This document shows, piece by piece, positions 17,995-27,353 of a stretch of DNA of 64,000 nt (the stretch's first letter is position 1; every line of letters begins with the position of its first letter). The notes below the pieces were generated by a model, which saw nothing but the letters and a program-made list of their open reading frames with translations, was not told where the DNA came from and made no database searches. The DNA is from Synechococcus sp. MVIR-18-1 (lineage in GTDB: Bacteria > Cyanobacteriota > Cyanobacteriia > PCC-6307 > Cyanobiaceae): contig NZ_CP047942.1 in the NCBI RefSeq assembly GCF_014279835.1, forward strand, positions 186,001 to 250,000, written 5' to 3'. The position numbers were made by a program, and so were the translations under genes.

Positions 17995-18963
17995 CGACTT
18001 GCTGCATTCTTGGCCTCGGCTACATCGGCCTGCCTACTGCTGCCGTGCTCGCCCGCGCCGGCCATCGAGTGATCGGCGTGGATGTCAACGCCCAAGTGGT
18101 CGCCACCGTGAACCAGGGGCAGATCCATATCGTGGAGCCCGATCTTGATCAAGCGGTGGCGGATGCGGTGGCCTCCGGTGCCCTTAGTGCCCAGCTCACA
18201 CCGTTGCCAGCCGATGTGTTCCTGATCGCTGTGCCACCGCCGTTCCGTAGCGGGTCCGATGGCATCCCACAACCCAACATCGACTACGTACTGGCTGCAG
18301 CCCGCGCGATCGCGCGGGCTGCAGCCCGGCAATCTCGTACTGCTCGAATACACCTCACCGATAGGCACCACCGAGCAGGTGGCCCAGGTGATCGCAGAGC
18401 TTTCTGGTCTAAACGCCGACCAGCTGCATATCGCCTACTGCCCCGAGCGGGTGCTGCCCGGCCGCATCCTGCAGGAACTGGTTAGCAACGATCGCGTAAT
18501 AGGTGGACTCACTCCTGAGGCGGCAGAAGCAGGAACGGCCTTCTATGCCACCTTCTGCAATGGCGAATTGCTCACCACCACCTCCCGCACCGCCGAGCTC
18601 GTGAAGCTCACCGAAAACAGCTTCCGCGATGTGAACATCGCCTTCTCCAATGAGCTCTCACTGGTGTGCGATCACCTCAGCATCAACGTGCGCGAGCTTA
18701 TCCGCCTCGCCAATCATCATCCGCGTGTGAATGTGCTGCAACCAGGCTGCGGTGTGGGCGGCCATTGCATCGCCGTGGATCCTTGGTTCATTGCCGCAGA
18801 AGCTCCCGATTGCACCCCCCTGATCCAAACGGCCCGCCGCGTGAACGACGGCAAAAGCCGCTGGGTGATCGAGCAGGTTCAGGCTCGTGCTGCGGCCCTG
18901 GAAGACCAACTCGGACGCCCGGCCCGTATCGGCTGCTTAGGTCTGGCCTTTAAGCCGAACTAA
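17991..18963 (+). pseudogene. wecC: UDP-N-acetylmannosamine dehydrogenase, broken copy 1
   Basis: It opens MTTCCILGLGYIGLPTA, like the intact copy at 24179, and stays in frame to about residue 107. A local rearrangement that forms a 34-base palindrome (18293-18326) leaves the gene two bases short relative to copy 2. The rest of the protein therefore lies in another frame, visible from LQPGNLVLL to GCLGLAFKPN. It ends at TAA 18961-18963, about 80 residues early, because asnB sequence is joined there. The catalytic Cys motif (GCGVGGHC) remains, but both lesions should abolish function. Confidence 0.88.
18293..18326 (+). repeat. 34-base perfect palindrome at the wecC frameshift
   Basis: The half-site GGCTGCAGCCCGCGCGA is followed at once by its exact reverse complement, with GCGATCGC in the centre. 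The paralogous region near 24484 encodes LAAARAIAPVLRPGN and is not palindromic. The right arm thus looks copied from the left arm, which explains both the symmetry and the two-base loss. Confidence 0.95.
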
Positions 18964-20687
18964 GCATCATTGATCCAACTTCTTCTGGGGCTCAACCAAT
19001 GCGCCTTGGAAGTTATGGGCCTCTAATCTCTTACAATGGTTAAGTTTATAATTTCATGGATTTACGCCATGAATTAATTAGTCTTGGATATAATCATTGG
19101 AGAGGTCAGTCTGATACTGAAGTCATTCTAAATGCCTATGCTCAGTGGGGTCTTGAGGGGTTAAAAAAACTTGAAGGTATCTTTTCTCTTGCACTTTGGG
19201 ATTCTGCTCAACAGCGATTAATCCTTATGCGCGACCGTCTCGGGATAAAGCCTCTTTTCTATGGAAAATGTAAATATGGCCTTGCTTTTGGTTCCGAAAT
19301 AAAAGCAGTACTTGCTTCTGGTGGTGTTGACACTAGCCTTGATGAGCAAGCCTTCTCAGAGTACCTGTGGTACGGAAACTCTTATGGTGAGCGTACTTTT
19401 TATAAGGGTGTCCATGCTTTAAAGCCTGGTCATTGGTTAATATTTGAAAATGGCTCTCAATTCATAGATAAATGGTGGTCCGTAGAGGATTGGCTTGAAG
19501 ATCATCCGTTTTCATGCGATGCATCTGAAGCTGCTTTACTTACACGAGATGCCGTTGATGCTGCCGTTAATCGTCAGTTAGTTGCTGATGTTCCTATTGG
19601 GCTGTTCTTGAGCGGCGGTGTTGATTCATCAACTATTGCTGCTTCCGCTATTCACAGCGGGAGTGTTCCTCTCCAAAGTTTTGCAGCTGGCTTTGATTAT
19701 GAATATGGTGTCAATGAGTTACCGAAGGCAGCACAGGTTGCGTCTTATCTCGGTCTTAACCATCAAGAACTAGTTATTAGTGGTACCGACTTGCGGTCTG
19801 TTCTATATAGGCTTGCTGACGCGCATGATGAGCCCTTTGCTGATGCGGCCAATATTCCTCTTTTTCTGATGTGTGATCAGCTGCAATCCAAGGTGAAGGT
19901 AGTTTTGCAAGGTGACGGAGGCGATGAACTTTTTGCAGGCTATAGACGTTATAGTCTTCTCCGCAATTCAAAGTTTTGGCGTCTTTTCCCAAAAATTCTT
20001 GCAAAATCTTTTCGTTCATTTTCTTCTTCTGGTAGGCGCCTCGCACGGATAGCGGAAACTGTAGGTCACCATGACCCTTCATATAGGATGGCTTTTTTAT
20101 TGACTGTTGAAACGCAGTACTCTCCACCCGATCGTTTATTTTGTTCCGATTTTCAACAACATCTTTGTGAAAATACCAATCCTTTCCAAGAATACCAGAA
20201 CGCGGCCAAACGCTTTGCACATTTTGATCCTGTTAGTCAGATGATGTTAACTGATCTTGTGCTTCAACTCCCATCTCAGTTTCTTACTAAGGTTGATCGA
20301 GCGTTTATGGCAGCTTCCGTTGAGGCTCGCGTCCCACTTTTGGATGAGGGTGTGTTGCGTCTAGCGTTAAATCTTCCATCTCACTTAAAAGTATCTAGAT
20401 TTGGGAAAAAGTTACCGCTCAGAGGCTCTCAGAGAAATCGTTTGCCATCCCAAATCTTAGATGGTCCTAAAACTGGGTTCGGAGTTCCATATTCTCAATG
20501 GCTTCGGACTTCTCTTTTCGATTTCTGTTGTGAACATATTTTAGATCCATCTTTCACATCACGTTTTTCTTTGGATGAATCTCTCGTTGAGGATCTTTTG
20601 CAAGACCATAAACGTGCTCCTGGTGGAAATGGCTTTTTGTTATGGAAACTATTGCAGCTCTCTTTATGGTCATCCTTAAAAAGATAG
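18959..20687 (+). pseudogene. asnB: Asparagine synthetase-like gene lacking its glutaminase start
   Basis: AsnB-like coding begins abruptly at about 18959 (reading LSIIDPTSSGAQPMRL), right after wecC sequence. The N-terminal Cys nucleophile and about 50 residues are gone. A TAA at 19041-19043 replaces the codon expected between NG and VYN. From ATG 19056 there is an open frame of 543 residues with the remainder of the glutaminase fold (SDTEVILNAYAQWG) and an intact synthetase PP-loop (LSGGVDSST) near residue 185. Without Cys1 it could at best use free ammonia. The AT-rich composition differs from the flanking wecC and oxidoreductase copies. Confidence 0.85.
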
Positions 20688-20729
20688 CTTATCGTTTTAT
20701 AGTCGACTCCTCTTTACTATTTACCAGGC

Positions 20730-21833
20730 GTGAAATTGAAATATTTACTTGTCGGAGCCTTCCCTCCGCTTTCGTCTGACGTTATTGGTGGTCAAGTTAC
20801 TGCTTGCATGAACTTATTTCCACCTACGCTTTATCCTTCTAGCAACACTGTTAGGTTTGATTCTACCCAGATTTCTAATCCTCCGCCTCATTTTCTCGTA
20901 CGTCTTGCCCTTTCCTTCTTGAAGGTATTTAGATTTACTTTTTTGATTTATAAATGCAGGCCTCAATATGTGTGCATTCTTTTTACCTCAGGTTCCTCTC
21001 TCCTGGAAAAAACATTATTTGTACTTGTTGCCCGACTTTTCTCCTCAAATTCGAGAATAATTTTATTCCCTCGTTCGGATGTTGTCCTTTCTCAGCTTTC
21101 TTGTAACTTCTTCCTGCGCTATTCTTTTGCACTCCTTTTGCGCATTGCAAATGGATGGGTCTTGCAATCTCCTAGTTTTATCAATAAATTTCCTGTATTA
21201 GACGCGCCTAGTACATTCATTTCTCCTAATTCAATAGATTCCGGTCTTTACCCTTACTCTCTCTCCTCTCTTGTTTTGGCAAAGCAAAAATCTCTCGGTT
21301 TTTCTATTTTATTCGTAGGTTGGCTTGAGCCCGTAAAGCAAGTCGATTTAATTTTTTATGGTATTAGGCATTTTATGAATAAGCATGCTAATTGTGATAT
21401 CGAATTTAACATTATTGGTGATGGCTCATGTCGCCATGATCTCGAACATTTAGCCACCAAGCTCTGTATAAATACAATCTTTCATGGATGGGTTTCTGAT
21501 AAAAATCTGCTATCGAGGATTTATTCAGAATCATCTTGCTTCTGCCTCGCTTCAAGGCAGGAAGGTTTCCCTAATGTTGTCCTTGAAGCTTTAATTCATA
21601 ACCTGCCTGTTTTATCAACACAAGTAGGAGCATTGCCTTACTTCTTTGATGACAATAGGCATATAATTTTCTTTCATTCAAGTCCTGACAGTCTTTCTAG
21701 GTCTATTGAAAAGATCTACTTTGACAGTGATTTCTATAAATTATTGCAGGTCAATTCGCGACGGCTTATTTCGGATTTTAGTCCAACAGTCACCTCCTCT
21801 AAGGTTAAGGGTTTTATTGACTCTATTAGTTGA
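20730..21833 (+). CDS. GT4-family glycosyltransferase
   Basis: The 367-residue enzyme starts at GTG 20730 and has LLVGAFPPLSSDVIGGQVTA at its N-terminus, a FLFVGWLEPVKQ-like hinge (ILFVGWLEPVKQVDLI) near 190, and donor-site motif QEGFPNVVLEAL near residue 272. It is AT-rich like asnB and lies with it between the two GC-rich oxidoreductase-wecC copies. It probably adds a sugar to the repeat unit. A 249-base gap without genes follows. Confidence 0.8.
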   Translation: MKLKYLLVGAFPPLSSDVIGGQVTACMNLFPPTLYPSSNTVRFDSTQISNPPPHFLVRLALSFLKVFRFTFLIYKCRPQYVCILFTSGSSLLEKTLFVLVARLFSSNSRIILFPRSDVVLSQLSCNFFLRYSFALLLRIANGWVLQSPSFINKFPVLDAPSTFISPNSIDSGLYPYSLSSLVLAKQKSLGFSILFVGWLEPVKQVDLIFYGIRHFMNKHANCDIEFNIIGDGSCRHDLEHLATKLCINTIFHGWVSDKNLLSRIYSESSCFCLASRQEGFPNVVLEALIHNLPVLSTQVGALPYFFDDNRHIIFFHSSPDSLSRSIEKIYFDSDFYKLLQVNSRRLISDFSPTVTSSKVKGFIDSIS

Positions 21834-22082
21834 ATAATTTTTGCTTTTTATTATTAGTTTGGTTTTATTGGCATTTTTAATTTTCGCCTCTTGTTATCCA
21901 AGTCTTGGCGTATTTTCTGTATCGCTTTTGTAGTCGCTGATCACTTGTGTTTGTCTTTTATGCGCTTTTGATTTACATTGACTAAAAAATACGTCTTGGC
22001 AATCGATTAGCCTTTGATGTCCACTTATTAAGATTTTGCGGTCGGAACCCAGGAGCATGACACAGCTCCCTTTCTCTTTTTT

Positions 22083-24182
22083 ATGAAACAACTTTTGCAC
22101 TCACTCGCGACAGGGGCCATCGAGCTAACTGATCTACCTGCTCCTGTTGTTCCGCATGGACATCTACTGGTCCGAACAGCCTCCTCTTTGCTTTCAGTTG
22201 GCACCGAGCGAATGCTGGTTGATTTCGGCAAAGCTAATTGGCTTGACAAGGCACGCCAGCAGCCTGACAAAGTTCAGGAGGTGATAGAAAAGGCTCGCGC
22301 CGATGGCCTATTTGCAACTCTTGATGCTGTAAAAAGCAAACTAGATCAGCCTATTGCTCTTGGTTACTGCAATGTCGGCACTGTATTGGCAGTTTGAGAA
22401 GGTGTTTCTGGCTTCCATGTAGGTGATCGTGTTGCATCTAATGCTTCTCATGCTGAGCTTGTAGTAGTCCCTAAGCATCTCTCCGCCCGGATCCCTGCTC
22501 ATGTCAGCGATGAGGCTGCTTCTTTCACGGTTCTTGCATCTATTGGACTTCAGGGCACCCGTCTGGCTCAGCCCACTCTTGGCGAAACTTTTCTGGTGAG
22601 TGGTCTTGGGTTGATCGGGCTTCTTACAGCTCAGTTGTTACAGGCTCAAGGTTGTCGAGTACTGGGCTTGGATCCAGATTCGTCTAAGTGTGACCTTGCA
22701 GAAGGCCTTGGTGTAAAGGCCCTCAACTTACGCTCTGGTACCGACCCGGTTGCTTGGTGCCTGGAGCACACTGACGGTATTGGTGTGGATGGCGTGTTGA
22801 TTACCGCTGCCACTTCCTCCAGTGAGCCGATGCATCTTGCTGCCCAGTCCTGCCGCCAGCGAGGCCGAATCGTTTTGGTTGGCGTAACGGGCCTCGAACT
22901 TCGCCGCGATCTTTTTTACAAAAAGGAGCTCTCCTTCCAGGTGAGCTGCTCCTACGGACCCGGTCGTTATGACCCGGCCTATGAGCAGCAGGGCCATGAC
23001 TACCCAATCGGATTTGTGCGCTGGACCGAGCAGCGCAACTTCCAGGCTGTGCTTCACGCCCTTGCCACCGGCGCTTTGCGAACTGAGCAGTTGATCTCCC
23101 ATCGCTTCCCGATCGAGCAGGCCTCTGATGCCTATCAGCTGCTCAGTAGCCCTGAGCCTTCCCGCGGGATACTGCTGCACTACACAGAAACAGCAAATCC
23201 TAAGCAGCGTGTTGTTGATTTGCCAGCTGCTTCAGAATCGTTGGCCCCAAGCCAGCCGCTACTGAGCGTGATCGGTGCCGGTAATTACTCCAGCCGCATG
23301 CTGATACCCGCTTTCGCAAAAGTTGGCGCACATTTCCACACCCTGGCCGCCTCTTCGGGCATTGGACCAGTGCAAGTGGGGCGAAAGTTCGGCTTCCGTC
23401 ACGCCAGTACTGATATCCCCGCCTTGCTGGCGGATTCCAGAACTAACAGCGTGGTAATTGTCACCCGCCACGACAGTCACGCCGCCCTGGTGCAGCAGGC
23501 TCTGGACGCTGGCAAGCACGTTTTCGTGGAGAAGCCGCTCTGCCTTACTATTGAAGAACTCGCTGCTATCGAAGCCGCCCACACGGGCCATTCGCTGCTG
23601 ATGGTGGGTTTCAATCGTCGCTTTTCGCCGTTGCTTCTGGATCTGCAGCAGCAGCTCTCTCGGCTGCAAGGACCTAAGGCTTTCGTGTACACCTGTAATT
23701 CCGGTGCAATCCCCGCCGACCACTGGATCCAGAATCCAGCCGCCGGTGGCGGCCGACTGCTCGGTGAGGCCTGCCACTTTGTAGATCTGCTTCGCCACCT
23801 GGCCGGCAGCCCCATACAAGAACTGCAGTTGATCAACGCCGCCGACTGCAAACTCTGCCCTGATACTTTTTCGCTGCAGCTGCGCTTCGGCGATGGTTCG
23901 ATCGGCACCGTGCACTATTTCGCTAACGGCAGCAAGGCATTCCCTAAAGAGCGCCTCGACGTATTCTGCGACGGTAAAGTGCTGCAGTTAGATAATTTCC
24001 GCAAACTAAAGGCTTGGGGAATTCCTGGCTTTCGTACTCGCCGTCTCGTGTCGCAAGACAAAGGCCAAGAAGCCTGTTGTGCTGCTTTTCTTAAAGCGAT
24101 TGAAATCGGCGGGTCACCCCCGATTCCAACTGGCGAGCTCTTTGAGGTGCAGCGTTGGCTGCTGCAGGCGGTAAACCAATGA
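22083..24182 (+). pseudogene. Bi-domain sugar oxidoreductase, copy 2 with an in-frame stop
   Basis: This copy matches copy 1 (15895) along its whole length and encodes the same two domains. TGA at 22395-22397 interrupts the first domain where copy 1 has GSG (GTVLAV-stop-EGVSGF here). After the stop the frame remains open to 24182. The second frame could start inside the MDR half (ORF from 22596), but this would lack its first 170 residues. The defect is a single base change, so it is recent, an error, or read through. Confidence 0.85.
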
Positions 24183-25393
24183 CAACGTGCTGCATCCTTG
24201 GCCTCGGCTATATAGGCTTGCCTACTGCTGCTGTGCTCGCACGTTCTGGCCATCGGGTGGTCGGGGTGGATGTGAACTCCGAGGTTGTGGCCACTGTGAA
24301 TCAGGGCCAGATCCACATTGTGGAGCCCGATCTCGATCGTGCTGTAGCTGATGCCGTTGCCTCCGCTGCCCTCAGCGCTCAGTCCACACCGGTGCCAGCC
24401 GATGTCTTCCTGATCGCCGTGCCAACCCCGTTCAGCAGCCGGGCTGATGGTATCCCCCAGCCCAACATCGACTACGTGCTTGCTGCAGCTCGTGCAATCG
24501 CGCCTGTTCTTCGTCCGGGCAATCTCGTACTTCTGGAATCCACCTCACCGGTGGGCACCACTGAGAAGGTGGTGGAAGAGATGAGTAAAATTGCTAATTT
24601 AGACTTCGATCATATCCACGTTGCCTACTGCCCTGAGCGGGTGCTGCCAGGCCGGATCTTGCAGGAACTGATCAGCAACGACCGTGTGATCGGAGGCTTC
24701 ACTTCAGCAGCAGCAGAAGCAGGCAAGGCTTTTTATGCCACCTTCTGCCAAGGCGAATTACTCACCACTAGCGCCCGCACCGCCGAGCTGGTAAAGCTCA
24801 CTGAGAACAGCTTCCGCGATGTGAACATCGCCTTCGCCAATGAGCTCTCGCTGGTGTGCAATCACCTCGAGATCAATGTGCGTGAGCTGATCCGCCTAGC
24901 CAACCACCATCCTCGAGTGAATGTGCTGCAGCCCGGCTGCGGTGTTGGAGGCCACTGCATCGCCGTGGATCCCTGGTTTATTGCCGCCGCAGCCCCCCAT
25001 TGCACACCTCTGATTCAAACTTCACGCCACGTGAATGACGGCAAGGGCCGATGGGTGATCGAGCAGGTTCAGGCCCGCGCTGCAGCCCTGGAGGATAAAC
25101 TTGGTCGTACTGCTCGTGTCGGCTGTCTGGGCTTGTCTTTTAAGCCGGATGTGGACGATTTGCGTGAATCTCCCGCTCTGCACATCACCACTGAGCTGCT
25201 CGTTGCTGGCCTCGACGTCCTCGCCTGCGAGCCCAACCTCCACGACCACCCCACCATCAAGCTCCACAGCCTCCAACAGGTGCTCGCCAAGGCTGATCTG
25301 CTGGTGTTCCTCGTGGCCCACACCCCTTTCCGCAATCTTGATCTCGGCGGCCGCACTGTGTTTGACCTCTGCGGTGTGACCGAGCAAGCGTGA
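24179..25393 (+). CDS. wecC: UDP-N-acetyl-D-mannosamine dehydrogenase, intact copy 2
   Basis: The 404-residue protein has an N-terminal NAD site (ILGLGYIGLPTAAVLA), a central STSPVGTTEKV segment, catalytic Cys260 in QPGCGVGGHCIAVDPW, and a complete C-terminal UDP-binding domain starting LGLSFKPDVDDLRESPA. It should oxidise UDP-ManNAc to UDP-ManNAcA. No UDP-GlcNAc 2-epimerase (WecB) is seen in the window. ATG 24179 overlaps the preceding stop by four bases, the same arrangement as in copy 1. It also overlaps the next gene. Confidence 0.9.
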   Translation: MTTCCILGLGYIGLPTAAVLARSGHRVVGVDVNSEVVATVNQGQIHIVEPDLDRAVADAVASAALSAQSTPVPADVFLIAVPTPFSSRADGIPQPNIDYVLAAARAIAPVLRPGNLVLLESTSPVGTTEKVVEEMSKIANLDFDHIHVAYCPERVLPGRILQELISNDRVIGGFTSAAAEAGKAFYATFCQGELLTTSARTAELVKLTENSFRDVNIAFANELSLVCNHLEINVRELIRLANHHPRVNVLQPGCGVGGHCIAVDPWFIAAAAPHCTPLIQTSRHVNDGKGRWVIEQVQARAAALEDKLGRTARVGCLGLSFKPDVDDLRESPALHITTELLVAGLDVLACEPNLHDHPTIKLHSLQQVLAKADLLVFLVAHTPFRNLDLGGRTVFDLCGVTEQA

Positions 25394-27351
25394 GGGTTCT
25401 TTCTCAGCTTCGCACCAGTAAGCAGCTGGGTTGGCGCAATTGTGCGGCTGTTTTCGCCCACCGAGTGGCGCTGCGTGCTGGCCTCTACGAGCACCAGTTG
25501 CCGCTAATGCCTTGTCCCATCCCTGAGCTGCTCAACGGCCAGCCCCAACCGGCTCCGTTATCCTCCGATTTCTGGCCGGTGACATCCCGCAAACAATGTC
25601 TCGCTGTGGCCGATGCCCTGCTGTCGGGCACGGCCACCTGGTTCAGCCATGAGAGCTATGCCGTTGGCTCCCCTCCCGATTGGTTCCTTGACCCCGCCTC
25701 TAGCCAGCGCTTTCAGGATGGCGCGCAGCACTGGAGCCGTTGCCGTCCATTCTTCGGCGCCGATATCAAGCGCTGTTGGGAGCTCTCCCGCTGGGGCTGG
25801 GCTCCACTCCTGATCCGTGCCTGGCGCTTAAGTGGCGACCAGCGCTACCGCGATGGCTTCAACAGCTGGTGCCAGAGCTGGTGCCAGGTCAACCCCGTGA
25901 ATGGCGGAAGCAACTGGCTCTGCGGCCAGGAAGCGTCCATTCGCCTGCTCCATGCCCTACAGGCCTGGCAGCTCGCGGATGCCCCAGCCCAGCTGCCTGA
26001 TTCCAGCTCCCAGCGTGCTGCATTTGCGGCGGCGCATCTACAGCGCATCGCTGCCACCGAGCGCTATGCCCAGGCGCAGGACAACAACCATTGGACTTCA
26101 GAATCTGCCGCCTTGTTCATCGGCGGCAGCTGGCTGGCCGCTTCCGCTGGCCCCCATGCTGCCGCCGGCCGTCGCTGGGCCGCTGAAGGACGCCGAGCTC
26201 TAGAACGCAGCGTGGCGCGACTGCTAATGGCCGATGGCTCTTTTGCGCAGCACTCGCTCACTTATCACCGCCTGCTGCTCGATACCCTTGCCCAGGTGGA
26301 GCTCTGGCGCCGCTGGCTGAATCTGCCGCCCTTCTCGAAGCGCTTTCAGGAGTGCTGCCTTGCGGCGTCTCATTGGTTTGCTGCGCTGGTCGATCCCTGC
26401 AGTGGTGATGGTCCCAATCTGGGCAGCAACGACGGGGCCTGTGTCTATCAGCTGCACAGTCAGCCCTACCGCGATTTCCGGCCCACTTTGCAACTTTCCT
26501 CGCTGTTGTTTTCAGGTCAGCCAGCCCTGGCGCCGGGCCCTTGGGATGAGCCGCTCCATTGGCTTGCACTGATCAGTTCGTCAGCAGAAGGTTTTGGTGC
26601 TTTATCACCGCAAGCAACGGCGGCTTCTTTGCTAGTGCCTCAGCCGCCACAAGCAATTGAGCTCTTTGCCCATGGCGGCTATGGGCTGCTGAGGCCAACC
26701 AGCACCAGCTGGGCTTTGCTGCGGCTGCCCGTCTACCGTTTCCGGCCGGCCCATTCTGATCCGCTGCACCTCGATCTCTGGCATCAGGGCGTGAACCTGC
26801 TGCGCGATGGCGGCAGCTACGCCTACAACGCCGAAGCCGCTGATCTGGCCTACTTCCCCGGCATAGCTAGCCACAATTCTGTGCAGTTCGATGGCACCGA
26901 GCCCATGCCCCGCCTCGGTCGCTTCCTATGGGGCGACTGGCTGCAGCTGGAAGTACCTCCGCAGAAGGAGTCGGGCAAGGCCGCCCCGTCGATCACCGCG
27001 GCCTACCGCTGCCCCCATGGCCGCCATCAGCGCAGGGTGCAGGTCGATTCCAGTGGACTGCGCTGGACGATCACCGACCACTGCTCCGCGTTCCGCGATC
27101 GCCTAGTGCTGCGCTGGCGTCTCTGCCCCTCTAATTGGCAGCTATCGACTAAAGATGCGTCAGCTGAGCTCTGCAGCCTCCATGCCAAGATCAGGATGGA
27201 GTGCAACCAGCCGTTCCAGCGCTTGGAGCTGGTGGAAGGGTGGGAATCTTTGTTCTATGCCCACAAAATATCGCTACCGGTGTTGGAGCTTGAAGTAGCC
27301 GCAGTCCCATCACCTGTTTTGATCACAACCCACATCGCCCTGCCGGCATAG
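25390..27351 (+). CDS. Heparinase II/III-family protein
   Basis: The 653-residue protein starts at GTG 25390, overlapping the wecC stop. The alpha-helical N-terminal toroid includes DNNHWTSESAALFIGGSW near residue 230 and DGSFAQHSLTYHRLLLD near 282. A beta-rich C-terminal part has HSDPLHLDLWHQGVNLLRDG near 455. This is the layout of heparinase/alginate-lyase-like proteins common in exopolysaccharide loci, where they are thought to cleave or edit the uronic-acid polymer. No obvious signal peptide is seen, so export is unclear. Pairing with a uronate-forming wecC is consistent. Confidence 0.8.
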   Translation: MRVLSQLRTSKQLGWRNCAAVFAHRVALRAGLYEHQLPLMPCPIPELLNGQPQPAPLSSDFWPVTSRKQCLAVADALLSGTATWFSHESYAVGSPPDWFLDPASSQRFQDGAQHWSRCRPFFGADIKRCWELSRWGWAPLLIRAWRLSGDQRYRDGFNSWCQSWCQVNPVNGGSNWLCGQEASIRLLHALQAWQLADAPAQLPDSSSQRAAFAAAHLQRIAATERYAQAQDNNHWTSESAALFIGGSWLAASAGPHAAAGRRWAAEGRRALERSVARLLMADGSFAQHSLTYHRLLLDTLAQVELWRRWLNLPPFSKRFQECCLAASHWFAALVDPCSGDGPNLGSNDGACVYQLHSQPYRDFRPTLQLSSLLFSGQPALAPGPWDEPLHWLALISSSAEGFGALSPQATAASLLVPQPPQAIELFAHGGYGLLRPTSTSWALLRLPVYRFRPAHSDPLHLDLWHQGVNLLRDGGSYAYNAEAADLAYFPGIASHNSVQFDGTEPMPRLGRFLWGDWLQLEVPPQKESGKAAPSITAAYRCPHGRHQRRVQVDSSGLRWTITDHCSAFRDRLVLRWRLCPSNWQLSTKDASAELCSLHAKIRMECNQPFQRLELVEGWESLFYAHKISLPVLELEVAAVPSPVLITTHIALPA

Positions 27352-27353
27352 CC

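Noticed and set aside
18293-18326. Palindrome considered as a transcription terminator or regulator-binding site
   Set aside because: It lies inside wecC coding sequence, lacks a T run, and is better explained as a mutation that copied one arm.
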